NCBI RefSeq assembly: GCF_013074385.2
Contig: NZ_JABEYA020000001.1
Coordinates: 496,001-560,000, forward strand
Reading direction: 5' to 3'
DNA length: 64,000 nucleotides
Source: Vibrio ostreicida
GTDB lineage: Bacteria; Pseudomonadota; Gammaproteobacteria; Enterobacterales; Vibrionaceae
Shown here: positions 11,701-26,700 of the stretch, piece by piece
Position numbering within the stretch: position 1 is the first letter of the stretch
How the letters are laid out: every line of letters begins with the position of its first letter
Position numbers and translations under genes: made by a program
Notes under the pieces: model-generated
Seen by the model: only the letters and a program-made list of their open reading frames with translations
The model's database searches: none
Told to the model about the DNA's origin: nothing

Positions 11701-14700
11701 CCAGAAAACCAGTGCCTTAGTGAATCTAAGTGAAGAGAAGACTCGTCAACAGATCGACCGCGCACCGCTTAACTTGCTTGATGGGATAGGGCCCGATCGC
11801 GGCAACGATTTGGCTTACATTATTTATACCTCAGGGTCGACGGGCAAACCGAAAGGGGTGGCGGTCGAGCAGTACAGTTTGGTGCATCTGGTGACAAATA
11901 ATCACCACACTAAGCTTGACCAAAATACAGTAATGGCGCAGGCATCCAACCACTCGTTTGATGCGGCTACCTATGAAATTTGGGGTGCTCTGCTCAATGG
12001 TGGCAGCATGGTGTATATTCCAAAAAATCACCTATTGTCACCGGAGAAACTGCAACAACAACTGGTGCGTGACAACATTGATACCATCTTTGTAACGGCG
12101 GCGTTGTTTAATGCCACCATTGATCAACGTCCAACGGCGTTCGCTTCATTGCACCATTTACTGGTGGGAGGTGATGCGATCTCTGTCCCTCACGTCAATC
12201 GATTACTGGCGGCCAACGGTAAGCCTGCCCATTTGTGGAATGCCTATGGTCCGACCGAAAATACCACCTTTAGTGCGTGGTATGAAATTACTCAGCAACA
12301 ATCGGTATACCCGATTGGGCGGCCATTAGCCACCGCGAGTGCCTATGTCTTTGATGCCACGATGCAACCACTCCCCACTGGGGTCATTGGTGAGCTCTAT
12401 GTCGGTGGCCCAGGGGTTGCTCGAGGTTATTGGCAACGAGATGAGCTTACAGCGGAAAGTTTTATCGACGATAGGTTGTCAGGCAGTAAAGGGGGACGTC
12501 TTTATAAAACCGGCGATCTCGCCTACTGGGATGAGCAGGGACAAATCGTCTGCTTGGGCCGAGTTGATAAGCAAGTTAAGTTGAGAGGCTTCCGTATTGA
12601 GCTGGGCGAAATTTCTGCCGCCTTGCATGCTATCCCAGGCGTGATCGACAATTTTGTGATGGTTCGGGAGTCGAAGGGTGATAAAAGGTTAGTCGCTTAT
12701 TTGGTCTTGGATGCTGCCCAGTCACAAGAGCAATGGTCCGAGGATCAGCAGGCGCTTAACGTTATTTATCAACGTCTGGCTGAGCGCTTAGCTCACTATA
12801 TGATGCCTGCTGCCTTGCAGGTAATGCAAAGCTTACCCCTAAATGCCAATGGTAAAGTCGATTTCCGCGCACTTCCGGAACCTGATGACTACAGGGAGAC
12901 CATCGTCAGTGAACCCTTGAAGAGTTTCACAGAAGTGACCTTAGCCCAGCTTTGGAGTCGGGTGCTAGAGCGGGCAGTTGATAACCGCCACCTAAACTTC
13001 TTTAGTGCTGGCGGTCATTCCTTACTCGCGATGCAATTGGTCGCCAAAATTCGTGAGCAGTTCGGTGTTGAGTTCACGATAGGTCAGGTCTTCAACCATG
13101 CTATGTTGGCCGCTCAGGCTCAAGAGATTGACTCACTTAGCGTCTCTGGTGGCGATCGATTGCCTGAGATGTTCAGCGTCTCTAACGATATCGACCAACC
13201 TTTATCTTTTGCCCAGCAAAGGCTGTGGTTTGTCGACCAGATGGAAGAGAGCAGCAGCCATTACAACATGCCGATAGCGATTGAACTCAGTGGCCAAGTG
13301 AGTATGGACGCATTACAACGGGCATTTTTGCGCATTGTGACCAGACATAAGAGCCTACGAAGCTGTTTTATGTCGGAAGGGGCAGGGGTATGTCAGCAGG
13401 TACAGGCCGCGCCAAACCACTGGATGATGCCAATGACGGACATCGCCAACTTAACGGAACAAGAACAAGTTGAGCGTTTGCTTGTTCTTCAGCAGGAAGA
13501 GGCGAATAAGCCGTTCGATCTCAGCGGTGATATGATGCTACGCACCTCGATGGTTACGCGCAGTGCTGAGCGACATGTCCTGTTTATCACGATGCACCAT
13601 ATTGCTTCAGACGGTTGGTCTATTGGGCTTTTGTTTGATGAATTAAACCATTTTTATCAGGCTGAAATCGATCATCAAGCGCCAACGCTGACCGAATTAC
13701 CGATGCAGTATGCGGATTATGCGCATTGGCAGCGCAGCACGGAAGTGTCTCAGGTTATTGATCATCAATTAGGTTATTGGCAGCAATGTTTAAGTGGTTT
13801 GCCAGCGGTCCATAACTTGCCGCTTGATTACCCCCGTCCGGCTCAGCAGAGTTATCGGGGACAGTCCCATTTTGCGGTTTTGGATAACGTAAAGACTGAC
13901 GCCTTCAAGCAAGTGTGTCAGCAACAAGATGCGACCTTGTTTATGGGGTTACATAGCGCGTTCTCGGTGCTACTCAGCCGTTACAGTAATGACAGTGATA
14001 TTGTGGTCGGGACGCCCATTGCCAATCGAAGTCAGCCTGTGCTTGAATCCATGATTGGGTTTTTCGTTAACACCTTAGTACTGCGTCTTGATCTTGATGA
14101 AAACCCGACATTCAGTGAGCTACTGGCTCAGAGCAAGTCAACGAATGTTCAAGCCTACGCGCATCAGGATGCGCCGTTTGAGCAGGTGGTCGAAGTCTTG
14201 CAACCTCAGCGAGATTTGAGCTATCACCCTCTGTTCCAAGTGATGTTATCCTTAAATACCGCGCAGCCCGAATTAGTGCTGGATGGCGTGGAGACAGAAA
14301 CCTTATCACTGTCAGAAAGCCGTTCTCAGTTTGATCTTATGTTGACGGTAGAAGAGGCATCACAAGGCCTCAATCTCTCTTGGGAATATAATACGGAGTT
14401 GTTTAGCCAAGAAACGATTGCTCGCATGGCCAGCCAATTTAACAAACTGGTTGATAGTATTATTTCTTCGCCAACGCAGCCTGTTGGCAGCCTGTCCTTG
14501 TTGGAGGATAACGCGCGCAACCAACTAATGAATGATTGGAACAATACCGCTTCAGCCTATCCTGAACACGACTGCATCCATCAATTGTTTGAAGCTCAGG
14601 TGGCGCGATCGCCAGATGCCATTGCGATCCGCTATCAAGAATCTCAATTGACCTATGACGAGCTCAATGAAAAAGCCAATCAGTTGGCTTATCAATTAAT

Positions 14701-17700
14701 GGGCTTGGAGGTAGGGCCGGAAATATTGGTGGGTATTTGCCTTGAACGCTCGCTTGATATGGTTGTATCAATACTGGCAGTGAGCAAAGCAGGTGGCGCC
14801 TATGTGCCTCTCGATCCAAGTTACCCCGTCGACCGTTTGTCCTATATGTTGGAAAATAGCCAAGCTCAGGTGTTGATTACGCACAGTGATCTTTCGTCAA
14901 CGCTTGAACTCAGTGCTGAAAAGACCCTGTTTGTTGATGACATGACTTTATGGCAGAGCATGAGGGAACAATACTCTGCTTTGGGCAACCCTTGCATTGA
15001 CGGGTTGAGTCCGCATAACTTGGCGTATGTGATTTATACCTCAGGCTCAACGGGCCAACCTAAAGGGGTGATGAATCAGCACTCCGGACTGGTCAACCGC
15101 TTAAACTGGATGCAAAAGGCATACAAGCTCAAGACTTGCGACAACGTGTTGCAAAAAACGCCCTTTGGTTTCGATGTTTCTGTTTGGGAATATTATTGGC
15201 CATTGATGACTGGAGCCACGGTAGTGATGGCTAAGCCTGAAGGGCATAAGGACGTGGATTACCTCCTTGAGGTGATTAATGACGCCAAGATCAGCGTGAT
15301 GCACTTTGTCCCCCCTATGCTGGCCAGTTTTATTGCCGATGGCCGTTATATTGATCGTACGCCAAGCCTTCGTCTTGTGGTGTGCAGTGGTGAAGCACTT
15401 TCCGTCGACGTACAGAATCGTTTCTTGGCCAACCATAGTGCGGAATTGCACAATTTATATGGGCCGACTGAGGCGGCGATTGACGTCAGTGTTTGGCAAT
15501 GTCAGGCGGATTTTCGTGGTCGTTCTGTCCCAATTGGTCGGCCAATCGACAATATTCAGCTTTACGTACTCGATAATCAGCTCAATCCTGTTCCGGTTGG
15601 TGTTGTTGGTGAGCTGTTTATTGCTGGCGTTGGTGTGGCGCGAGGTTACTATAATCGTCAAGATCTCACCCAAGAACGTTTTATTGACAACCCGTATGCC
15701 CAGAATAAGGATCAGGCTCGCTTGTATCGAACTGGAGATCTTGCTCGTTGGCTGCCGGAAGGCAACATCGAATATCTAGGTCGCCTCGATCATCAGGTCA
15801 AAATCCGTGGTTTCCGGATTGAACTCGGTGAGATAGAAACGGTGTTGGGGCAGTGTGACAGTGTTAGCCAGAGTGTCGTGGTGGCACACGAAACGTCGCT
15901 TGGTGATAAAAGGTTGGTGGCGTATATTGTTGGCTCGAATCGTCAACTTGACTCAAATGAGCGTAAAGATTCCAATGCCTGGATCGTGTCATTAACTCAA
16001 GGCCTATCGAACCGCCTACCAGAGCATATGATCCCGACAGCGTGGGTCGTTTTAGATCAGCTGCCTCTGACACCCAATGGCAAAGTAGACCGACGTGCAC
16101 TTCCGCTTCCTGAATTGGATACGCAACAAGACTATGTTGCACCGGAAACCCCGACAGAAAAAGCGCTATCAGCGCTATGGCAACGGACGCTCAATAGTGA
16201 GCAACCGGTCGGAAAGACAGCCAATTTCTTTGCCCTAGGGGGGCACTCTCTGCTAGCCATCCGTTTGGTTGCTGAAATTCGTGCTCAGTTTAACGTGTCA
16301 CTCAGTGTCAGGAGTATCTTTACTCACGCCACGTTAGCAGAGCTCGCACGATTGATAGAAGGTAGCCACCGTCAGAGTGAATCCGTTGAAATTCAGGCAT
16401 CTCAACGACCCTCGCGCCTGCCTTTATCTTATGCGCAGCAACGTTTGTGGTTCCTTGAGCAACTTGAGGAACAAAGTGATACTTACAATATGCCTTTGGC
16501 GCTGTCTTTGACAGGATCGCTTAATATTGAGGCCCTCCAGCAGGCGCTCAATGATGTGTTAGTGCGTCATGAAAGCTTGCGTACCGGATTCTGTAATATT
16601 GACGGGCAAGTTGAGCAACGCATTTATGATATCGGCACACCTTTTGACCTTGAAAGACGAGATTTGAGCGATTTGGAAGGGGAGCAGCAGCAGCGGCGCC
16701 TCTGCCAAGCTCGTGATGAGGAAGCGTCCAAGCCCTTTGCGCTTGATCGCGATTTGATGATCCGAGGACAGCTCATCAATTTGGGTTGGGATCAACACGG
16801 TAAGGCTAAGCATCTTCTATTGCTGACTTTGCATCATATTGCCGGAGATGGTGTGTCGCTTGAAATCCTGCTTAAGGAACTTGACCATTTGTATTCTGCG
16901 TATGAACAGGGGAGAGCGCCTTCGTTGTCGCCTTTGGCGATCCAATATGCCGATTATGCGGTGTGGCAGCTCGAAGCATTACAAGGCGATAAGATTGCGC
17001 ATGAGTTGGGTTATTGGCAGTCTCGTTTGGCTGGGATCCCAGAAGTGCACGGCTTACCTTTAGACAAGCCTCGTCCTAACACCCAGTCTTATCAGGGGGC
17101 CTTGTATCAGCAGTCACTGCCTACTGAACTAACTCAACACTTGCAAGCCCACCTGAAATCTCAAACCAGCAGCTTGTTTATGGGGATGCAGGCCGCATTT
17201 AGCATCCTTCTAAGCCGCTACAGCGGCGAGACGGATATCGTTTTTGGTACGCCTGTTGCTAATCGAGAGCAAAAAGAACTCGCTTCTTTGATTGGATTTT
17301 TTGTCAATACGTTGGTCATTCGCACTGACGTGGATCAAGGCCAGTCATTTAACCAATTACTGGCTTCATGCCGAGATGATGCGCTTGATGCATTTGCGCA
17401 TCAACAGCTTCCGTTTGAACGTCTGGTTGAAGCGATTCAGCCCAATCGCGATCTGAGCCACCACCCTCTGTTTCAGGTGATGCTGGTTGTCGATACGCAA
17501 CTAGAGACGCTCACCAAGCTTGGTGGTCTTGACCTTGATACGTTGGATTTCCAAACGTCAACATCAAAATTTGATCTGACCCTAAACGTTCTTGAAAGCC
17601 TTGATTTACAAGGTCAGCCTCAAGTGACGCTGGGATGGGAGTACAGCACAGATTTGTTTGATGGCGAGACGATTGAGCGTTTATCACAGCACTTTATTCA

Positions 17701-20700
17701 GTTGCTGTCGGATATTGTTGCAAAACCTGATGCTAAGATTGCACAACTGTCTTTAGTGAGTGAGGAAGAGGAAAGTCGGTTGTTGTCTTTGGGGAGAGCT
17801 GAGCGTCAATGGCCGACGTCACAGTGTCTTTACCAAGAAATTGAACAACAGGTGATCCGCACGCCGAATGCCGTTGCGCTGGTCTTTAATGGGCAGCCGA
17901 TGAGCTACGCCGAAATGAATATTCAGGCCAACCGTTTGGCTCACTATTTGAGTGAACAAGGTGTGGGCCCTGATGCCTTAGTTGGGATGTGCTTGTCGCG
18001 TTCGGCGGACATGATCATTACCATTTTGGCTATTCACAAGGCCGGTGGCGCTTACGTCCCTCTGGATGTGAGTTATCCAATCGATCGCTTGAGTTATATG
18101 ATGGAGGACAGCGAATGCCGCTTAGTGATCAGTGAAGCGCTTCATCACGATAAGCTTATCGGAGCCAAGGTTCCAGTGATGATGCTCGACTCGCAAGACG
18201 TCCAAGCCATGCTCCGTGTTCAACGTGAAGACAATGTGCCGATCGAAGCGCATGGCGTGACGCCAGCAAACCTTGCGTACGTTATTTATACCTCTGGTTC
18301 TACGGGCAAACCGAAAGGGGTGATGATAGAGCATCGTGCGTTAAGCAGCCATATCAAGAGTATCTGTGTTGCTTACGGCATCACAGCAGACGACAAGATT
18401 TTACAATTCTCTAATATTGGCTTTGATGCCTCAGTAGAGCAAGTGTTTGAAGCCTTGACGACAGGGGCGAGTTTATACATTCGTCCCGAGACATTGTGGA
18501 CTTCTGCTGAGTTCGTTGATTGGCTCAACAATAACCCGATCACGATAACTGAATTTCCACCTTTGTATGCCAAAGCGTTGCTTGAGCCTGTATTGTCAGA
18601 CGAGGCATTTTGGCATTCGACCTCATTATCACGATTAGTGGTCAGTGGGGATGTTCTCAACGCCGATTTTGCCCAAGCATGGCAAACAGGGCCGGCCCAG
18701 AAAGTCTGCCAGTTAATCAATAACTATGGCCCGACAGAAACAACCATCTCCTCCACATTGCATTGGTTGGATGGCGCCGTAGTCGGTTCCAGTGTTCCGA
18801 TTGGACGGGCAACCATGGACACGGATGTTTATGTGGTCGATGACAAAATGCAATTGGTTCCGCAAGGCGTCCCTGGGGAATTGTTATTAGGGGGCGTGGG
18901 AGTGGCGCGCGGCTACCTTAATCGCGAGCAGCTTACCGCAGAGAAGTTCATTGTTGACCCGTTCCGAGTTGAGTCAAATGCCCGTGTTTATCGCACTGGA
19001 GATAGGGTGCGGTGGCTTGCCAATGGAGAGCTTGAATTCTTCGGCCGCTTTGATACTCAGGTGAAACTTCGTGGATTCCGAATTGAGTTGGGAGAGATTG
19101 AAACGGCACTTCGTCAACAAACACCGGTTGAGGATGCAGCGGTCATCGTGCGCGAAGACCCTTATGGAGATAAACAGCTGGCAGCCTACCTCGTGGCCAA
19201 TGCCAACGACGATGCTGCACTTATTAATGATCTTAAGCAAGCACTTCAGAAAACACTGCCGGGGTTCATGATCCCCAGTTCTTGGTCAGTATTGTCAGCG
19301 TTACCTGTGAATACCAATGGTAAACTGGACAGAAAAGCGCTGCCGGCACCCGCTTACGCGACGGAAGATGAATACGTTGAACCGACCTCGCCGACGGAAT
19401 GTGCACTGGCTGATATTTGGCAGGATGTGTTGGGAATGTCGGCGCCGATCAGTTCGGATGCCAACTTCTTCGTGCTTGGTGGTCATTCGTTGTTAGCGGT
19501 CCGACTGATCGCAAAAATCAGTGCTCAACTTGGCGTGGAGCTGACCGTTAAGCAAATTTTCGTTACGCCTGTCCTGTTTGAGATGGCGGAAGCCATTGAT
19601 GAGCGGCCACAGTTTGCGCAGAGTTCAATCCCGCTTGCTGATCGCCAGCAGAGGCTTCCTGCCTCTTTTGCCCAACAGCGGATGTGGTTTATGCAGCAAT
19701 TAGAAGGCGGCAGCACCTATAACATGCTGGGCGTTTACAAGCTCACTGGTCCTGTCTGCCATGAGACGCTAGAGCAAGCACTTTGCCACTTGATCGAGCG
19801 TCATGAAACGTTGCGAACTTGTTTCAGTAAAATCGATGATGTGTTGTACCAGCAGGTACAACCGATGCCCACTGGCTTTACCTTGCGTCTGACGGATTTG
19901 TCGGACTTGAGTGAACACGCACAACCACCACAATTGCAAAGCCTCATCGCTCAAGATGCTGAAAATGTGTTCAACCTTGAACGCGATCTCATGCTCAGAG
20001 CGCAATGGGTCAAGTTGTCAGAAAGGGACTCAGTCTTACTCATGACACAACACCATATTGCCTCGGATGGGTGGTCTTCTGATTTATTGATGGCTGAATT
20101 AGCGCAAGTGTATGATGCGTTTGTCCGTAATGAAGCTTCACCGCTTAGCCCGTTGGCAATCCAATATGCCGACCATGCGGTGTGGCAGCGTGACCAATTA
20201 ACAGGAGACAAACTCGATCAGCAAGTCCGTTACTGGCAAACACAGTTGGCGGGGATACCACAGCGACATGGGTTGCCTCTTGATAAGGAAAGACCGCAGA
20301 GTCAAAGTTATGCGGGAGACCTTTATGAAATGCCCATTTCACCGTTATTGGCTAAGCAGTTTAAGCAGCTTTGTCAATCACAGGGTGTGAGCTTGTTCAT
20401 GGGGATGCAGGCGGCTTATGCGTTGCTGATCAGTGCGTACAGTGGCGAATCAGATATTGTGATAGGAACGCCTGTCGCTAACCGCGAATTGCTCGAGCAG
20501 CAAAGTTTGGTTGGGTTGTTTGTTAATACTCTGGTCATGCGTACGGATTTGTCTGAAACGCCCACTTTTGCCGAGTTATTGCAGCATAGTAAAGCGACAG
20601 CGTTAGAGGCGTATCAGCATCAAACGCTGCCGTTTGAACAGCTAGTTGAAGCATTACAACCCAATCGTGTGATGAGCCACCACCCAGTCTTCCAGTTATT

Positions 20701-23700
20701 CCTGAATGTCAATGAGATGCCCTCAACGGCGGCCACCGCCTTTGGTGAGGCGACCATTGAAGAGTCAAGAACGGCGCATCAGACAGCAAAATTCGATATC
20801 ACTCTGAATGTGATGGATCAGGGTGCGGGAGACGGGGGTTTCGACTGTTATTGGGAATATTGCACCGACTTGTTTGTGCCTGAGACGATGGCCAAGTTGG
20901 CGAATAGCTTTGGGAAGCTCTTGCAAATCATGGTTGATGGTCCGCAAACAACGATTGATAGCGTTGCGGTGTTTGAGGAGTCCGAACAGCGGATTGGGCT
21001 ACAAGCGCTGAACCAAACATGGGCGGATTACCCTCGGAGTGAAAGCGTTGCGTCTTTGTTTGAGGTGCAGGCCGCTAAAACACCACACGCCACCGCGGCG
21101 ACGTTTGACGCTATGTCACTCAATTATGCGGAGCTGAATCAGGCCGCCAATGTTCTTGCTGAAACCTTGATAGAACAGGGCGTTGAAAGCGATACCTTGG
21201 TTGGGATCTATCTGGATCGTTCGATGTCGATGTTGGTGTCATTGCTGGCGGTGCTAAAGGCGGGTGCTGCTTATGTACCACTGGACCCCAATTATCCCCA
21301 AGAGCGCATTCTGGCGATGGTGCAACACAGCCAGCTTGAACTTGTGATCACTTGTGAACAATTGGGCTTACAGGTTCCCGGTAGCGTGAATACATTGATG
21401 GTTGACCACATTGATGGAAACGTTCAACCAAGTTTGCCAACGGCTAACCCATCACGCTTAACGGCGAGTGCTCAAGATCTGGCGTACGTCATTTATACGT
21501 CGGGTTCGACGGGCGAGCCAAAAGGGATTGCTGTCGAAAACCAGTCTGTGGTGAACTTTTTATATTCAATGGCGAAGGCTCCGGGTATCAATAGTGATGA
21601 TACTTTACTGGCAGTCACGTCCATTTCGTTCGATATTCATGTTCTGGAATTGTATTTGCCCCTTTTGTTTGGCGGCCATGTTGTTATTGCCTCAACCCAA
21701 GACAGGTACAACCCTAAACAGCTGTCGAATTTGATGTCTCAACATGATGTTACCGTCATGCAGGCGACGCCATCAACGTGGCAAATGCTCGTCAAGAGTG
21801 GTGATTTCATTCATCCGGATCTGAAAATGATCTGTGGGGGTGAAGCCATGCCTGAGTCATTGAAATCCCAATTGTTGTCGGCCGAAGAGCGTTGTCTGTG
21901 GAATGTCTACGGGCCCACTGAAACCACGGTTTGGTCCTCAGCACAACCGCTCAAAATCGACAGTGATATTGGCCTTGGGCGGCCGGTTGCCAATACCCAG
22001 TTCTATATCCTCAACGCCTACGGACAGCAGGTGCCTGCGGGAGTTGCAGGTGAGTTGTATATTGCAGGGGAAGGCTTAGCGAGAGGCTACTTATATCGTG
22101 ACGACTTGACGCAAGAGGCGTTTATCAACCACCCATTCTGTGACCGTGGTCGCCTGTACCGAACCGGTGATCTTGTGCGCTGGTGGCCACAGCAGCGGAT
22201 TGAATACTTAGGTCGTATCGACCATCAGGTTAAAATACGCGGTTTCCGAATTGAACTCGGTGATATTGAAGCCGCGCTCGATAGCCTAGATTGTGTGAAC
22301 GTCAACGTGGTGGTCGCTCGTGAGGCGGCGTCGGGGGATAAATATCTGGCGGCTTATTTGGTGCCCACTCACACTCCTGACGATGAAAGCCTGTGGCTTG
22401 CAGAGGTCAAACAGCAATTGGCCGCTTACCTTCCTGAACATATGGTGCCTTCAGCAATGTGTGTCATGGAGGCTTTGCCGCAAACGCCGAATGGAAAAAT
22501 AGACAGGAAGTCTTTACCTGACATCCGTATTCAGGCGACGGCGTGCTTTGAAGCACCTCAAACGCAGCTGGAGCAATTGATAGCGAGTTTGTGGCAGACG
22601 ATATTGGCGTCAGACGAGCCCATTGACAGGCATGCGAATTTCTTCGGGCTGGGCGGGCATTCTCTACTGGCTATACAGCTATTGGATTTCATTAAAAAGG
22701 CCGTCGGACTGACGTTACCTTTGTCTGTGGTCTTTAAAACGCCAGTGTTAAGTGACATGGCAAGCGAACTGGAGGCGTTGCAAAATCAATCGGATCAAGC
22801 GGGCTTAAATGAAAACGTTGTGACGGTGGAATCTGGCCGAGGCGACACGCTTCCGCTGTCATTTGCGCAGCAACGACTGTGGTTTATTCAGCAGATGGAA
22901 GGGTCGACAAAGCAATACCACATGCCAGCGGCACTGGTTTTGGAAGGTGAGGTTGATAGTGACGCGCTTGAGCAGGCCTTTGAGTTTGTTGTTTCACGGC
23001 ATGAAGTACTGCGTACTACCTACCACAATGATGCCAGTGGTGAGGCTTATCAGTTTATTCACGCGGCTAAGCCATTTGATCTCGTGGTTAAGGATTTGTC
23101 GGCGTTGAATGAAGATCAACAACAGAGGCGTCTCGCGGCTTACCAGCAGTCTGTGTTTGAAGAAGAGTTTGACCTAAGTTCTGATCTTATGCTTCGCGCT
23201 CGTCTTGTGAGACTGTCAGAGAGCCGCTCAGTGTTATTGGTCGTCATGCATCATATCGCCAGTGATGGATGGTCCGCCGGCGTGTTCATCAATCAAATTT
23301 CTGAGATCTACAATCTGGGCCGGGAAGGTAAGTGTTTCCCTGAGGGTACGATGGCCGTCCAGTATGGTGATTTTGCGCTTTGGCAGCGTAAAAAACTCAA
23401 TGATGGTGTGTTGTCACAACAGGCAGACTATTGGTGTCGCCAATTGGCCGATGCGCCGACCGTGCACAGTTTACCTTTGGATAAGCCGCGCCCTGCCAAG
23501 CAAGTCCACCATGGCGATGTCGTTCATCATTCAATCAACGATACATTGACCGATGACTTTATGCACCTGTGTCAGCAACAAAATGCCACCTTGTTTATGG
23601 GGCTTAATGCTGCGTTATCCTTATTGATTAGCCGTTACAGCGGGGACAATGACGTCGTGATTGGTTCACCGGTTGCCAACCGAGAGCAGCCGGAGTTGGC

Positions 23701-26700
23701 TGAGTTGATTGGCTTCTTTGTGAACAACTTGGTGATGCGGACAACCATCGAACCGCAACATGGTTTTACGACGTTGCTAGCACAAACCCGAACCCACGCA
23801 TTAGAGGCATACGCGAATCAAAGCCTCTCCTTCGAGCAATTGGTTGAGGAACTGAAACCCACTCGAGATTTGAGCCATCATCCAATATTTCAGATCATGT
23901 TGGTGTTACAGAATACGCCTCAAGGTGAGATCAATTTCAATGGGCTTCGCAGTCACAATATGACTATTGACACCCAAACTACGTCATTTGATCTGACACT
24001 GAATGTTGAACAGACCAAGAGTGGTATGACTTTGAGCTGGGAATTTAATACCAGCTTGTTTAAGCGCCACACCATTGTGAACATGGCGAAGCATTTTGAA
24101 CATTTGCTGATGGCGATTTTGCAACAGCCAACCAGACCGGTTCAAACGCTGAACTTTATCGATGAGCAAGAACAGGCATTGATTATTGAGCAAGGCCAAG
24201 GCTTGTTAACGGACGCACATACACAGGTGGCTGGGTTGTGTGTGCATCAGATGATTGAAGCACGAGCGGCACAAACACCCGATGCGACAGCGCTGTATTT
24301 TGAAGGGACGACTCTGAGTTACCACGCACTGAACTGCCGTGCTAACCAAGTGGCTCACTATCTGATTGAAAGGGGGTTAACGGCAGATGGCCTCGTGGGG
24401 ATCTGCTGTGATCGTTCCCTCGATTTAGTGGTGGTGATGTTAGGTGTGTTGAAAGCCGGCGGTGCGTATCTTCCACTTGATCCAAGTTATCCACAAGAGC
24501 GGTTGGATTATATGGTTGAGGACAGCCAGTTGAGTCTGATTCTGGTTCAGTCACAGTGGCAAGATAAATTCCCTTCTCATTCTGGTGCGATTGATGTGAC
24601 GTCACTGATGCAGCAATCTGTGGGCTATCAGTCAGACAATATTCCACTCGACCAGATTGGTCTGACGTCTGAGCATCTGGCTTATGTCATTTATACCTCT
24701 GGTTCTACGGGGAAACCTAAAGGGGTCATGTTAGCGCATAATGGCCTAGTGGATCTTGCGATATCACAACAGCAGCTTTATCGCCTTGATGCCAGCAGTC
24801 GCGTGCTGCAGTTCGCGTCGTTTAGCTTTGACGGTGCGGTATTCGAATGGTCTGGCGCTTTGTGTGCAGGTGCAACATTGGTGTTGATCCCGCAAGATGT
24901 TGTCCATTCAGCGGAACGTTTGACGGAGACGGTCAACCAGCGAGCCATCACTCATGTTACGTTGCCACCAGCGATTTTACCGGCTCTGGATGCAAAGGCG
25001 TGGCATGGAGTACAACATTTGGTGCTCGCTGGTGATGACTGCCCATTACCGCTGGCCAAACAGTGGGCCGCTGGACGATGCTTATACAATGGCTATGGTC
25101 CATCGGAATCAACTGTGTGTGCGACGCTTGGGCGCATAGAACCCGATTGCCAGCAACTTCATATGGGTAATGCGATACCGGGCAAAACCGTTTACGTACT
25201 TGATGCGCAGCAGCAACTGGTTCCCACAGGGGTCACTGGAGAGCTGTATATCGGGGGGACGGGAACAGCAAGAGGCTACCTATTTAGGGAAGCGCTCACG
25301 GCTGAACGATTTATTGCCAGCCCATTTAAGGCGGATGAAATTTTGTACCGCTCTGGTGACAAGGTGAAATGGAATACCGATGGCCATTTAGAGTTTCAAG
25401 GTCGTGTAGACCATCAGGTTAAGCTCAGAGGTTTTAGAGTTGAACTAGGTGAAGTGACGTCGGTGATCCTTAGCCAGTCGTTCGTCCAAGATGCTTTTGT
25501 CATGGTTAGAGAAGATCAGTCCAACGAGAAGCGGCTGGTTGCCTACTGGTGTGCTGCTCACGATCAGTCACGGGCAGACTCGATCGATTCTGACGATTTG
25601 AGAGAAGCGATCAAACACCAGTTACCCGGTTATATGTTGCCGTCGGCTCTGGTTAAATTGGACAAGATGCCCCTCAGCGCCAATGGAAAAATTGAACGTC
25701 AACGTCTTCCTGAGCCCAGTTATTCCCTGACAGGGACGGTTTTCCAAGCGGCAGATAATGAGGTAGAAATGGCCTTATGCTCTGTGTGGAGAGCTGTATT
25801 GGGACTGGAAGAGGTCGGGGTCACTGACAACTTCTTTAGTTTGGGTGGAGATTCTATCTTATCGATGCAGGTGGTCTCACAACTCAGAGCCGCAGGGTAT
25901 CAGTTGACGACCCGTCAGTTGTTTGAGTATCAAACCATTAAACAACTCGCCCCACAGGTCAGTGAGGTTGAGAACCCGATAGAGCAAGCTGCTGTGTCAG
26001 GCTCGCAGGCGTTTTTACCTATTCAGCACTACTTCTTCTGTGGTGACGATACTCAGCAACATCATTTTAATCAGGCTCAGTGGTTTACTTTGTCTGAAGG
26101 GTTAGGTGCGGCATTCTTGGCGGAATTATTTGCGCAGCTTTACCAACGTCATGATGTGATGAGAATGAGTTTTGGCCAAAATCAATCGGGTACGTGGTCT
26201 GCACAGTATTTGCCTGTGCAAACTCAGAACGCTGACATGGCATTCGATAAGTCACTTTGGGTAGAAGACTGCCGTGCTATCGGAGCGCATGATCTCAGCG
26301 CGCATATCGCTCAAGTAGCCAATCAGGCACAAGCCAGCTTGTCACTCGATCAAACTGGGTCGGGCAGTCTTTGTCGCTGGGTTTGGTGCCAGTTGCCAGA
26401 GGGCCAGCCAGATCAGTTGTTGTGGGTCATGCACCACTTGATTGTTGATGGTGTATCGTGGCGAATCCTTGTGCAAGACTGGCAAACAGCGGTTGAGCAA
26501 CACGCCAATGGAAGCGCGATATCTTTGCCAAATAAAACGCATAGTTATCAGCAATGGGGACAATGGCTGGAAGCCTATGGCCAGTCAGAGGTATTGCTAG
26601 GCGAGAAAGCCTATTGGTTATCTGTCGTCAATGATCAAGTTGATTCTTGGGCTGCGGCGGTGGGAACGGGGGCAAGAGAAACGCTCACGCTTCGCTTTGA

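Noticed and set aside
15306..15779. Second long frame (157 codons) inside NRPS1
   Set aside because: It is an out-of-frame shadow of module 4, which has fully conserved motifs in the main frame.
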